A stretch of 64,000 bases of DNA from Malurus cyaneus samueli (lineage: Eukaryota; Chordata; Aves; Passeriformes; Maluridae): NCBI GenBank assembly GCA_009741485.1, contig CM019217.1, positions 31,224,061 through 31,288,060 on the forward strand. The letters are read 5' to 3'. A program made the translations under genes and the position numbers. Positions within the stretch are counted from its first letter, which is position 1. The number at the start of each line of letters is the position of its first letter. The notes under the pieces were generated by a model. It saw only the letters and a list, made by a program, of their open reading frames with translations. It made no database searches and had not been told where the DNA came from. Of the stretch, positions 26,621 through 39,600 are shown piece after piece.

Positions 26621-28726
26621 ACAGTCCTACAGATTTAGGGCTTATACATTGTAGTGTAAGATGAATATAAATCTTCTTGCATCTATGGATGTTATGTACA
26701 TGGCTGGAAATAAGACAAGGGAGTTTGAGAGAATGCTCAGGTGTCCACGAGGCTCAGATGAATAAATTCATAATATTCTCAAAAGTTCTGGATAAATAAT
26801 TTAATCTGTAAAATCATTCTGCAAGTATTTCAAACGGAGTGTGTCAAGTGTTGTACTTCTGCTGTAACTGGAAAGAGAACAAAACCCACAGGCACCTCCA
26901 TCACCACAACCCTCTGAATGCTGGGATTTCAGCTCTTTTATGTAGCACAGGACAAAAAATTGCAATGCATATGAAAATAAAAAATAACAGAATAAAGGTT
27001 AGGGATCAGGGCAGATGTAAAATTATGCTAAGGTCTCTCCAGTCTTCCATTATTTTCTCCTCTTAACAAGCTTTCATCTATCCCATTTCTTTCTCTTGGC
27101 TGTTTAGTCTGGTTGCATTTAACTTGTCTGGTCTAATTAATTCTTGATATTCACTGTTTTCTTCATACTTTATTTCTTTCTTCATAATTAATTGTTCCCT
27201 ATATGTATAAAGAGAGAGCAGCAAGCTCAGGAAGAAAAGAGTATCTCAAGCAACTCACCACAGGGAGTCCAGAGCCAGGTCTCCATGCTTATGTAGCCTT
27301 ACAAAACAGAGTATGTCTGAATACAGTGGGTGATGAGAAAGGATATTCACAAAGCAACATGGGTCAGGAGTGCAAATCCTTGCAATCTGAAAGCTCCTTT
27401 TCTGTAGTCCACTTCAACCACTCTGACAGGCATCGCAGGGCCTTCAGGCTTTTGGTTAAGTTAAAACCCAACATTCTCTTGGAAGCTTCAAACTGATTGT
27501 GTCCATTAAAAAAGTTTGGAACTTGAGCACAGGAAACACAATCTCAGAAGCTAATCTAGTAGGAAGCAGGAAAGCTATCTAAAATCTGCAACATGATGAT
27601 TGTATTGGGCTGGGTTGGTAACTCCAGAGATGGGAAANAAACCAAAAACAACAGAGCAGATATATATGAGGTTGCTTAATTCAAGACACCAGTGAATGAG
27701 AAATCCATAGTGAATTTTGAATTAGATAGTATTGTCTCCTACTGACTGCAACATAAAACAGTCAGTCTCTTTTGTAGCTCAGGTGATCAAAGAAAACCTG
27801 AGAAACAGCAGTTGTAGTAGAGCACACGATTGTAGAGGAGTCACGTAACGCATGTTATGATGAGAGAAAAAGAAAAGAATCCTATATGTGTTCCTCATAG
27901 ACTTATCAAAAATCTCAAATATAAGTCAGCAAAATTAGTGACAGCAATTGTACCACCTCTAGTTCTGACTCTGAGAACATTTCAATTTCACTGAAAAAAT
28001 AATCATTAAAGAAATCTTGCATCATGAAAAATAGCTATAAAATGGTTGTTAGCCCATCATTAAAGGATAGCTGTTTTATAAGAAATAAGGAAATTGTGAG
28101 TAACTTAGAATGTGGAACTGTCTCAAGCAGCAATTATTTGTAACAAGTTTGTGTAATCTTGTATGTGATGGAATAAAAATTTTGGTATGTATTGTAGGAG
28201 TTCTAAATAAAAATTATTCCTATTTAAAACATTGTTTTAAACTCTTAATATTTGTTTTCTCCCAATTTTAAGTTATCCTCATTTTAAAATGCCTTTTTAT
28301 TAGGCAGCTAGCTCACTTCCTCAATTTTTGAATAAAAAGAATATTATAAAAGTTTCTATACATTGCAATTACCCACAGCAGAATTAATCTACGCAATACC
28401 ATAATGAATTGATTCACATCACCAAACCAAGAAGTACAATAACGCTATCTGCCTGAAGGGTGGAAAGAAGAGGAAAGCAACACCTTCCATCTGTAGATTT
28501 TTAATTCCCTAATTTAATTGTGGCTTTCTAATTTAATTATCAAATGGTACAAGGAAAAACATACTTGATAACTTTATAATTAACTCTTCATAATTTATTG
28601 CTACCAGGCAAAACCATCACCAAATTTGAAAACTTATTTTGTCATCATAGGACCAGCAATCAAACAGCACAAGCATTTAGAAAGAATTTGCCTCTCTAAT
28701 CAAAAGAATTGTATCATGATCTGTTG

Positions 28727-28940
28727 TTAGGGGGACCTCTTCAGCATCTTGGTAGATGTAGATTTTGATCTCGCTGTCAAAAATGGCAGAATCTGACCCC
28801 CAAAAAGGCCACCCAGACCCTCTTTCCGCAGTAGATCCAAATCAAGGATCTGGCTCTCAATTGTGTGGTAAGGCTGTGTTCTGCAGCTGGCTGCCAGAGG
28901 TCCAGGGTGCACCAGTAGCCCACGCTGCATTGAAGTTGTG
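28727..28940 (-). other. Candidate exon-like segment (unconfirmed)
   Basis: On the minus strand a good splice-acceptor sequence (TTTGTTTCTCAG, with AG at 28941-28942) precedes about 214 bases that stay open in two of three frames. One frame ends with a stop at 28727 and contains the stretch 'SQILDLDLLRKEGLGG'. The block is less AT-rich than its surroundings. I recognise no protein family, and two open frames at once argue against normal coding sequence. It could equally be transposon debris or part of an untranslated region. Confidence 0.15.
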
Positions 28941-31900
28941 CTGAGAAACAAATAGTTTCCATCTGATTGTCTCCCTAGCCTACCTGAAGATCTGGAAATA
29001 AACTTTCACATCTGAAAAAGAAAGAATATTTAAGTTGTGCACGTGCTGGCAGCTTTGTGTGTCAAATAGGTCTTACAGAGTTCTCATATTTCCCAAAAAT
29101 GGTCGTTAAGTTCATCTCTCATGTTCTATATACACTGGAGTGTCTGTGATAACATTTACACACAGCAGGGATAAATAAGCAGAAGAAACCTGTTTACTTC
29201 CACACAAAAGCAGGAAAGCACCTCAGTATGTTTTGTCATTCACTAGCATGAAATGGGGTAAACACCTTTACTAATTTCTTGATCAAGGAAATCTGACTGT
29301 GACAGAGCAGTATCTGTAGGGGTAAAATAACCCTTGGCCCTTTTTCCTCGATCACAGCAGCTGCACCAACAGGAGGATGTGCCACGAGGTCAAGCCTCTA
29401 CTGAGCTGAATGGGGATTTTCAGCAACAATTTGTGACCTTCCCTGACCAAAACCCAGCCAGTATTCCCCTGATCCCAGCCCTTAATTAGATGGAAGCTAC
29501 TGCACCAGTGCCCTCCCTCCGTCCCAACTCTTCTCTTGTTTCTCCAGACAGACAATTAGGAATATGTGCACCTCAAAGAAAGCAATCATTACCTATGCAT
29601 AAGTATGTGTACTCCAGCTATAGCCATGCAAAAAACAACCAAGGCTCCAATTAAAGTAATCAACACAAAGTATAGGAGCTGAAAGCATGGTGAAATTAAG
29701 CACACAGACCAGCAAACAAGTCCAGTAGACTGTGAAAATAATATATTGAGTTTTATGTAAGGGGAGGCATGCATGGGTAATGCATATATAAGGCCTAGAA
29801 ATTGAAAATATTTGGTGTTAGGACTACTGGGATCTGTATTAAAATAGGAATATATTTTTCAAAACAATGGTGAGAAAATATAGGCTGTTATACCTACTCT
29901 GCAAATAAAATTTAGTTTCCATGGAAGTCAACCCAATACTTTACAAAATAAAATAACTATATACACTTACTCTGCTAGAATAATTACTATTCTCATTCCT
30001 AAACAGATGTTATGAAGATGTCTGTTTTGAAAAATTATGCTTTCATATTATTTTGATGTATTTTGACTTCAGTTGTTCCTGTTCAAAGGGTTTAGGAAAA
30101 GCCCAGCTTTTTCAACAAATGATGCATGTTTAGGCTTTTCTGGAGGAAGTCTTTTTTCAAGTTTTCAATAATTTTCTCCCCAGTATGTCCAGGTATTCCT
30201 ACCCAAAGGTCATGCCCAGAAATTGGGGGGGACCCCAGTTGCTTCCAGCAGCCCCACTCTGCTCAACACCCTGTCAGATACTGCATTTCAAATAAAGAAA
30301 AGACAAGGCAATTTTCAGGCTGAAAAGGCAATCATTAGACTAGACAGCAAGTTGCCTGATACCATCAGTGGGGTAGCATTGCAATGAAGAAGGAAGATGC
30401 ATAAATGGGGAAACATGCAAATAACTGCATTTCAAGGGGGTGTAGAGTGACCTGAATATCTCCCCTGCCAGTGCTGGTATAATCACTAAATGTGCAGTTG
30501 AAGGAATCTTGCTGATGGATATGTGGCAGAAAATTCTAGTAATTGCAACTTACAATTAATTCAATAATTGTCTATTTAAAGACACTTTCTTTTGATTCCC
30601 AAGTGATCCTCACTCTTCTTCTAGACTACTACTAGCATTAGTCAGTTTGGACTTATTTTTGAAAAAGAAGTGGAAATATTTGGGAGGAATTTTATTTTTA
30701 TTGAAAAACTATACTGCATTTTCTTAGATTTTCTCTGGAGTTCATTCTGTGTACCAGCACTTTTCCATCAAAGGCATTGTTTCATAACATGATTCTTGAA
30801 ACAATGTAATACTCTTACAACATTTGTATTCCTGCATAGTGTCTTCAAATTAAATTAATGTGAATATTTTGCTCCTCCTTGAAGACTTGTCTTTGTACAT
30901 TTAGAAGGAATCAGTTATTTAATTTCATTATTAGGAAAGAAGGCATTAGAACTAAACGACTTTTCTTTTTGCTCAAAAGAGAACACCCGAGCTATTTATT
31001 TCATGTTAAACTATTATGAAATGTATAATATTTGACCTGGCTATTTTGAATGATACAACAGCAAAAATCAATGGGATTTTTTTTACATGTTTAACCCATT
31101 TGTCAAATGAAAGGACAACAAACTGAATTGAGAATATAGCAATGAGAGAAAACATACAAAAATCTCCTCCAATCACCAAGAGATAAGTGAAGGTTCTTAA
31201 TGCTTCCCTCTGAACCAGATGGCAAATGGATTTATGCAGAGCTCTATTCTTCATGCATCTATATCCTCATGCCTATTCCATATTTTCATTACGAGACTGG
31301 ATGATGAACTCCTGAAATTCAGATTAGAAATGTGTTGAAACATAGAATTGAATTTGACAAATTGGAGACATGTCCTGAAAAATAATTGGATGTCATTTAA
31401 CAGAGAGAAGTAGAAGTTACTGAGGGACAGCCATCTACATAAATACATGGTCTGAAATAATTGGGTGGGGAAACACTCTGAGATGCACAGAGTAGTTGTC
31501 TTAATAAACAGCAGAACATAAGTCAGTGGCGTCATGCTTCTGCAATCAGCCAACTAAACCTCAGTTTGTCACACAGACACAAAAATAAATAAAATAATCT
31601 TTTCATTTAGAGAGCACTAATAAGAAAAAAGTGGAAGAACCTTGTGTCCATCTTGAGGAAATGTATTTCAAGAAAGGTGGCAGGAAATCCAGAGGAGAGT
31701 CAAAAATATGAGGGATTTTGAAAACATTTATTACAGAATATTGAATGAAGAGATAGAAGAGTTTAATTTGAAGGAGAGAAACAGAGATACAAATGGAAAA
31801 CAAAACAAATCTTAACCTAAATAAAAAATTCAGGAAAGGGTAAAGAATTTCATATTAATACGAATATGAAAACCAACAATTGTCTTAAATTTTAAAGAAC

Positions 31901-31954
31901 AAAATATTAACAAAAATGTTAATAACAGCAGTAAGATAAAGCCTGGGTCACACC
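28941..31954. other. AT-rich non-coding stretch around the candidate exon
   Basis: Apart from the 86-nt candidate, I recognise nothing with confidence. The 29330-29540 part is moderately GC-rich and holds a minus-strand frame of 67 codons with no motif. A run of seven G lies near 30224. The 31006-31803 part has several overlapping minus-strand frames of 66-100 codons rich in Phe, Leu and Ser, in keeping with base composition. Confidence 0.45.
29593..29678 (-). other. Candidate 86-nt exon encoding a hydrophobic segment (unconfirmed)
   Basis: On the minus strand the segment is bordered by ATGCTTTCAG as an acceptor and CATAG|GTAATG as a donor. In the open frame it encodes 28 residues, starting 'LLYFVLITLIGALVVF' and ending with 'HILMHR'. 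That is about 20 apolar residues followed by basic ones, the pattern of a single transmembrane helix with a positive cytoplasmic edge. The frame is open from 29774 to 29589, and the stop falls just inside the donor. T-rich DNA in this frame readily gives hydrophobic codons, so chance is a serious alternative. No neighbouring exon was recognised. Confidence 0.18.
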
Positions 31955-32115
31955 TTTTGGGAAAGCTGTGGCATTTCCAGTGCTGGAAGTGTTTAAGTCT
32001 AGGCTGCACAGATGTCTCTCAGACTCTACCTGCATTTAATTAGCCCTGCCCTGCAGTAGATGAATGGACACTGACTGAATAACCTCTTGAATTCCCTTCC
32101 AGCGATGTTATGATC
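31955..32115 (+). mobile_element. CR1 LINE 3' end, short and old
   Basis: The strings GGAAAGCTGTGGCATTTCCA and GCTGGAAGTGTTTAAGTCTA, then GGCTGCACAG, follow the order of the CR1 3' UTR ('…TCCCTGGAGGTGTTCAAG…GGCTGGA…'). The copy ends with TTGAATTCCCTTCCAGCGAT and a degenerate GTTATGAT terminus. Only about 160 bp remain and divergence is high. Confidence 0.75.
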
Positions 32116-34584
32116 TAACCACCTGTAATTCTCACTGCATTTAAATCAGTGCCAAAGCATTTAATAACCTCCCTTCTTTTTTCCCCATTATGACCTCTCA
32201 CAAGAAAAGCTAATAATAGCTTATACAGTTTAAAAGGCAATGGAACAATTGCAACCTCCTCTCATAAACCACTCCAGACAGAACCGATGGGCAGAATTCT
32301 GCATGCCTGTGCTCAGACTCTAATGTAAAATGTAAAAAGGTGTGTCTGTTGCTTGGCAGTGTTTTAAGTAGTGTTGAGTTCAGGATTTAAGGAGTAAGAA
32401 GACTCTTCACATTACCTCTACAGGATCAGTGAGCTAAGGGCACTTTGATGACTGAAGGATGAGATACAAGAAAGCACATACAACCCACTCCCTGTCCAAA
32501 AAAAAAAAAACCAACCCCCAAACAACACAACACAAAACAAAAAACCCATCAGCCTCCCTTCTCCATGAAAACCACTAAGAAACAAGAAAGATATGTGTGA
32601 CTCACTGAATAAACAGAGAGGTAGCATTACCCAGAGCTTTAACTGCAACCTCCTGATTGAATTCCACTCCAGGAGTTTGGATTACACTAAGAAGGAAAAA
32701 AAACCACTTTTTCTGCTTGCTATCTGAAATCTTATTCTGATATTAAGGAAATATTCCATCAAAATACATGCCTGTGTGTATTTTTATAGGAACATAATTA
32801 CAGGTACCAAGTTTTATTTAAGAAAATAAAGACCCCATTAAAGCAACTAAGTTTTCTGGCAATTAGTAGCCCAGAAAACATGGAGAAGTTCTGAAGACTT
32901 TCCACCATGAAGGAGAACCCATGCACACTATGATTCATCAGGGCGCCATTCCTCTTTTTGCTGTTTACTTCACCATGATTTTGTGCGCTCTCCACTGGGA
33001 AAAGCCTCACAGCTAATGTGAGAAATACTGCAGCAGGCATGTTTGTGGTTCGTGAGAAACATTTCCAGATCACCTATCTTGTACACATGATTGGAAAATG
33101 AATGGGAGTTTGGTAGGAGCTGGGCTTCAAAGATCAAGTCTGAAATGTGGCTCTGTAATTTTAAACTACTGAATATTACTGCAAGCAGGTAATTTTCATT
33201 TACCTGTTACCTTTTCCCTATAGATTAGTAACTATTTAAAAAAATATGGACACTTCATAAATTTTATTAGGTGAGAAAGCTGAGAAGTAAGTAGACAAAT
33301 AGGTCAGAGAAGAAAAGTAAAGAGCCAGAAGTCACCCTGTGGGCCCAAGTCCAAGCTAAGAAAACATCTAGCTCTTCTGTGTCTCTCTTAGCTGTTGGAC
33401 TAAGCACCATTTAAATCACACAGGCTTTTTTAAATTATCTGTTTAAATGAATATCCTTGTGGAGTAAGAAGAACCTTTACTAAAAAAGAAAGTCCTGTGG
33501 AGCTCCAGTCACTATTACTATGTTAACATTACAGTAGGATTAACAAAGGTTTTCCAGAAACTCAAGGGTTTAACTAATTATAAACTTCATTCACAATTCA
33601 GCTAGGAGTAATTAGAATCCTGGGAATTCTTCCTACTCTCTTGGAATGCAAGCATTAAAAAGATGGCAATATTCCTACTCTGTTCATACTGTTTGGCAGA
33701 AGAACGTAAGCCTCTTTTCTAACCTGCAAAGACAGGATGCTCAAGGCAGCTAAATGGAGAAAATACTTGAATTTAAGCCAGATTAAATTACAAAAATGGA
33801 GGACAAAAGAAATACTATGTTGTGAAGAAGTTTGTTGCCAACTAACTTATCCAAAAGGATTTGTCTTCATCTGAGGTTCAGAAGTGGAAAAATGACAATG
33901 AACATTTCATTTTTGAAAAAAAAACAAAATGAAAAGTTAGTAACACTTTTTTCCAGAAATGTTATATTCAAAGTTTTATAATCTACTTCATAGACTGGCT
34001 TGCAAAGACCACGTACTGGTTCATACCAGCCCACAAGGCCATAGGGTAAACAGATAAACTGCCAGATTTTAAAACCAGATATTGAAACTCCTGCTTTTGG
34101 CAAATATTATGTTCATATGAAAGCAATTTAATTCATTTAAAAGGAGTTCATATAACATAAGGCACAACCTGGTATAAAGTTATTAATATTGGGCTCACAT
34201 GAAGGGCCTATTGATCCGATTCTGCAGAATTGGGAACCCCTTTGTATAGGAAGTCTGCCTGAAAAAGGATTTCATCATCCTTTTATATACTATTATAGTT
34301 TCTACTTCCAGCTCACCACATTTTTTTGTTAGCTTACTCGTGAGTGATACAGTGAAAAAAATTATCTAACTTATTTTTAGTAACAGTGCTGTACAATAAC
34401 AGGATTATCAAAAGCAAACTGTAGAAATCAAAAGCCTTTCCTCTTAATTAAGCCACAGTGGAAATAATAAGTCACTCTCTCTCTTGTACTTTCATTTTTG
34501 AACTCCATAAACATAATTTTGAATGCAAGAAATCAGGTTTTTAGGTGGCTCTATGGATTTTAGTTCAATAATTGACAAGAAGAT
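32116..34584. other. AT-rich non-coding stretch
   Basis: No gene or transposon recognised. An A/C-rich low-complexity tract is at 32499-32545. Minus-strand open frames at 32418-32648 and 32798-33073 (76 and 91 codons) show no family motif. Confidence 0.5.
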
Positions 34585-34660
34585 TGGTCAGAAATTGGAC
34601 TCAATGATCTTAGAGATCTTTTTAAACCTAAATGATTCCATGATGTTATGAAGAACAAGA
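34585..34660 (+). mobile_element. CR1 LINE 3' terminus, very short
   Basis: ATTGGACTCAATGATCTTAG followed by AGATCTTTTTAAACCTAAAT and ATTCCATGATG matches the order of the last 70 bp of CR1 ('TTGGACTAGATGATCTT…AAGGTC…TTCCAACC…ATTCTATGATTCTATG'). Only the extreme 3' end is present, with many substitutions. Confidence 0.72.
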
Positions 34661-36186
34661 TAGTTTTTAGTTTTTTTTTCTTTCTTTTCCCCCTGTGAAT
34701 TGCATTTTACCAGTTGTCAGTTTTAAAGAATTATTTCAGAGGAACATTAGGGTCATCCTTGTTTTCTCATTGTGTTTATAGGTAAGACTGGATTCAGATT
34801 CCATCAGTTAATCAGACATAAATCATTCTTCCCAATTCAAATTGGGAAAAAATCAGTAACTACACACTGTTTTAATTTCATAAGTTAATTTTGAAAAAAT
34901 ATTACCTTTTAACTATTTTTCTTTTTAGATAATGCCGTAACTTGTTTAATCAATTCTCAAAACCAAAAATTATTTCAGGCTAAAGAAAAAGATTTGCTGT
35001 CTATTAATCATAAGACATCATTATGAAAATAAGCGTTTGCATTAAACATGAAAACAAATTTTTAGTCAAAATCTTTATTTTTCTAAACAATTAAAAGGTT
35101 ACCTTTTGAATTACCGTGAAATATTACAAGTGTGAAAACTCACTTGTATTTCATATGGAAGAGCAAAGGAGAGCAACGTTGTTTATTGTCAGGCATTTCA
35201 CTTGAAACAGAATGCAAAAGCCACCAAAGGGATTTACTTTCTGCTGCCACAATTTACTTTGAACAAAAAAAAATAATTACAGTTATTGAAACCAGAGAGA
35301 GGAAATTTCTAAAGAAATTTTTTGATCAGTACATCCATTATGCTAATCAGTCATCCCTGTTTGCATCATAGTTTAACTTTCATAGCTATAAATAGGAGAA
35401 ACTACTGGAACAAAACAGCTAGGTATACAACTGTATTATTATAACAACCAATTTATAAAATTTAGCTCATGAATAAAACATCAAATAAATATTTTCATAA
35501 TTAGTTTTTCTTTTCATGATAATGAAAAGCAATCACAAGCGCATTTGCTTGTTTTTCTATTTTAAGGTGTATTATTGAAGTCCTAAATTGAATGTTGGGA
35601 TCTCTTCAGAGAAAATAGGTAAGAGCATTCCATCTTCATCACTTTTTCAATAAGCAAATGAACAAGAGTTAAATTAGGAGAATAACACCAAAACAGTATC
35701 TTTGACTCTTTCAATTTGCTTTCAGTCATGCTCAGCATACTTCTGTATTCATCTCCATTCACTTAACAAATACTCATGAGTAAGGTTTTTTTCACAAAAA
35801 TTATTATCAGAAAAAAAAAGAGAGAGAAAAGAGAAAGACAGAGCCAGACTGTCATCTGTTCTTTGTTTTTTTTACTGTTTGTAAGCAATGTACAAATGGG
35901 AGAAAATAGCAGCAATGGAGTGTAACTCCTTCTAATTCTTCTGCTGAATCACAGGACAGTGGGTTGCAGGCCAGGAAAAGAGACACCCAGTGGGTGCTCT
36001 CCTCCCAGTTTTCTTTAGTGGTATAGACTGCAAACCAGAGTTACCAGGCACAATTTAGAGTGTCTTGAAGGTTATTCATATTTATTGTGGGTACAGAGTG
36101 ATTGCAATTATTCACACAAAGCAGAAACTTCCTACAGGATCCCAGAAACTCCAACCTCTTGATCCAAAAAAAAGTCAGGCTTAAGT

Positions 36187-36666
36187 TCATGTTTCACTCT
36201 TCACTTTCATTTCATTCACATTAGTGGTAGTATATATGTTCACAGTCAAACCAAAGACAAGGTTCCCTCCAAAGATCATATCTATTGAAATAACTAAATG
36301 GGCCAGGCAAGAATGTGAGCATGCATTTTGCAGCTCAGACCAAGCAGAAGCATGTTGTTGTTTTATGTCAACAGTCAGTGCAGGTGGTGGACACTGTTCT
36401 AGGTCTTGGAGATTCAGGTATGGAAGCAGTTCACAAGGGCTGCCGCACAAGTTAAAGCTAGCCCTCTTTAAAAATAAAAATAAATTAAAAAATAATAAAA
36501 AGTGGTTGAACTGTCCTCTCTTACTCAAAAGGATTTGGTTTTGTTTCGCATTTGAAGAGTTTTCTGACTCATGATCACTTTGGGACAGCACTGTCAATGC
36601 ATTCACAAAATGCAAGACAAAACAAACTGGAGAGAATAAGAGAAATGAAAACCATGTATTTGACAA
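36187..36666 (-). other. Longest open frame of the window, coding status doubtful
   Basis: A 159-codon frame starting with a hydrophobic segment ('FSFLLFSPVCFVLHFVNALT') that resembles a signal peptide or membrane helix. A Ser/Asn-rich part, a second Phe/Leu-rich run and a Cys-containing part follow. No family motif is visible. The opposite strand is open for 116 codons across the same bases, which suggests only local scarcity of stop codons. I see no Kozak-like context or polyadenylation signal that would favour a gene. I regard it as chance unless conservation or transcripts show otherwise. Confidence 0.12.
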
Positions 36667-39600
36667 CCATGTGTAGCATTGGACACATTTCCTTTCTAAA
36701 ACCCCTCACCAGAGTCCTAAAACAAAGACATTTGATGACTCAGCCATGGTTTGCAGCTCTTTGCAACTGATCCTGTGCATGCTTACACAATTACACACAT
36801 GAATGTGATAAATTACAATTTAATCTAAAATCATCACTCCATCATTAAGTCTTTCAGTAATTTAATATATTCAGGAATGATGCTGTGGGCTAAGCCAGTG
36901 TAGCCAAGTCTCAAAGCATTAATGCTATTATAAAATTCCATGGGTTTTTTTTCCCCTTAAACTGCTGCCACTTCTTGAGAGATTCTGGAGTTTGTAATTG
37001 TTTTGTACATGTCCAAAGCCTAATTCTGACCAATCCTAATTACTTTATGCAGATCAGGTGTTCAGTATAAGATACTCTTCACAGTTGAGTAGTAAAAGAA
37101 ACTTTTGTAAAAATGAGTGTTGTTAGTAACGATAATTTAGTCCTCTATGGATTTGTTGCAAACAGAAAATCATAACAGCAGTTTTATTTTAGAATAAGTA
37201 TTTGATGTGTTAATGAGAGAAACATTATCATTACTCTAAAAGATTGTATAGCACTTAAAACAGGATCATTAATTTGTAAGGAAACAGATCCTTTCTTTTC
37301 CCCTCAAGTCTTGAATTTTTTGCTATAACTGCTGAAGCAGGTAATGGGGTATATTCTGCACAGAGATATAAACTTTAAAAATATGTTCTACCTTTAATTA
37401 ACATTAAATACCTGTATCTTATTGTGGTTGGAGTACTGTATCCCATTTTTTTTTACAGTCATCAGCATCTGATTTTAAATAATTGAGAGAATAGTTAACT
37501 GTTTCTTATAATATAGAACGATAAAACAACATGAGGGCGGTAAATCAGAACCTTAAAAGAATCCACCTTATACTCTCAGAATTCAGTGTTTAAGTGTTTT
37601 TAAATTGCTGTAGGTTGTTAATTTATTCCAGAATTTGAATGATTACTTTTAGAATTATGAAGTTTACAAAAGTTGTATGTGGTACAAATAATTTAGGGCA
37701 CAGCAGGAGAAAATATGAGATGGTAATGTTTCAAATGAAAAGCAACACATTCATTTGTTCCATAATAGCTAATGATTGCCTATTGAAACATTTGCTGATC
37801 ATTTGGAAGTTGGTTTATTTTAATTCAAGACGTGAGTTTTAAAAGGTGCTAAAAAGTCAAAATTACCATTCATTTAAATTATATTATTATTCGAAAGTAA
37901 TTAAAACAGGAAGTTTTGCTAGTGCACATGTGTAGAAATTTCAAGATTTCTAATCTTCCTGATTTTGTGACCTTTCCTGGGAAATTTAAAGAAGCTGATT
38001 CCACTTCTCCAAAAAAAGAGGAAACCAGTCCAGAAACATACTGAAACTACATTTAACTACTTTGCAAGCTGATTAGTATCATAATATTGTTCCCTGTATT
38101 ATTGTTATTTTGCAATGTTGTACATGAATCTTTACGTTCGCATAATGATATATGTTTTGCTCCAAAACACATTCTTTTCAGGAATTGTTCATAAGGTCTA
38201 GACTTCTTCGAAAATCCTCACAATTACTATTTTTTTTCTCAGAACAGAAATAATAATTCTATAGGATAGGAAACAGATTAAGCTCCCTTACTACAATCCT
38301 GCCATAGAAAAATAAATCTTCCAAGCCCAAATTCTTTTACTGTAAAGGGCTTTAATCTAAATTCCTTGTTTTCTCTCTTTCCAATTATACTCTTCACCAA
38401 CTTGCTTTAAACATGAATAATGAAATAATTTAAAAACATACCCCCTGGTCAGAAACTTACATCATTTCCAGCATAGACAGTTACAGGCAATTATAATACC
38501 AAGGTAATTACATACAGAATCATGTGAACTCTGACAACCCACTGAATGGTATTCCCCTGTAGGTTACAGATTAAGCAAATCAAAGTATTTATTAGAACAA
38601 AAAGTGTCTTTTGGTAGCTGAATACACCTTCTTCTCTCTGTGTACAAGCCTCCTAAAAATCCAGAAATATTGAGGCATTTTACAAAAGCAGTTTGTGTGA
38701 GTGCCCTAACAAGTCCCAAGCACAAGAGCATGGTGGGGAAACTCAGACAATCACAAATCAAGAACCTTTATATAGTCCACAGTTAGATCCTTCTTCCACA
38801 GTCACAAAGCTGAAAGCATTTTCCAATTAAACTGATCAGGGCAGCTGGCGAGATAAAATATTACTTTGGAGTCCTGAAAGTTACTTATATCTAGTTGTCA
38901 AAAATTACTCATTGTAGGCTCGACTGTCACTTTAGTAAAAGTGCACCAAGGGACACTGATCACTTTCCAGCAAAAGAAAATGAATAGTGTCCTTGATAGA
39001 AAACAAAGAAAAATATTGTGAAAATAGTGAAAATTCTCTCTTCAGTATACCATGTTTTTCTTAAGAATTATATTTGAAAATGAGTGGTTATGGAAAAAAA
39101 ATCCTTAAAACACATCAGGGCTCCATACAGAGATGTATTTACTATGATGATGACAATTAAGCAAATAGCTACAGATTTTTGTCAATATTTAGTGTTTCCA
39201 AATCAAAATAACAAGGCAGAGTACATCTATGTTCTGCATCTGCTGCCAAATTCAGTCAAATTAGAAATAAAGATGTAAAATTATCAAATTTACAGAGAGT
39301 GCTGAAAAAAAAAAGTAGATAAAAAGCAGGAAAAAGACACTAACTGACAGGCATGGCAATTGTCTGTATTTAATCTCTTATTTCATTTATAACATTTTAT
39401 TAATATTTTGATATTTCCTATCGCTTATTATGATCCATGCATTTGTAATTCACATTTATTTGCAGGCATGTACAATCCCTTTACATTTATACAGTTTTAG
39501 TTTCATTGTATACAGCTTCAAATCTTGAAAATCACTTTGGTATTTAGTCAGTCATGTCACTGAATGTGGCAAATGACCAGTGATTACAGCTGTGCTCAGT

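Larger units (their letters stand above)
19076..28726. other. Long AT-rich non-coding stretch
   Basis: No gene, RNA gene or transposon recognised with confidence. Minor features are a 12-bp tandem duplication at 21668-21691, an AT-rich patch at 26567-26620, and moderately GC-rich patches at 25370-25575 and 25806-25985. The latter two carry minus-strand open frames of about 70-75 codons without known motifs. A single undetermined base lies at 27638. Open frames elsewhere (for example 23809-24078, 27203-27496) have no recognisable domain. Confidence 0.5.
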
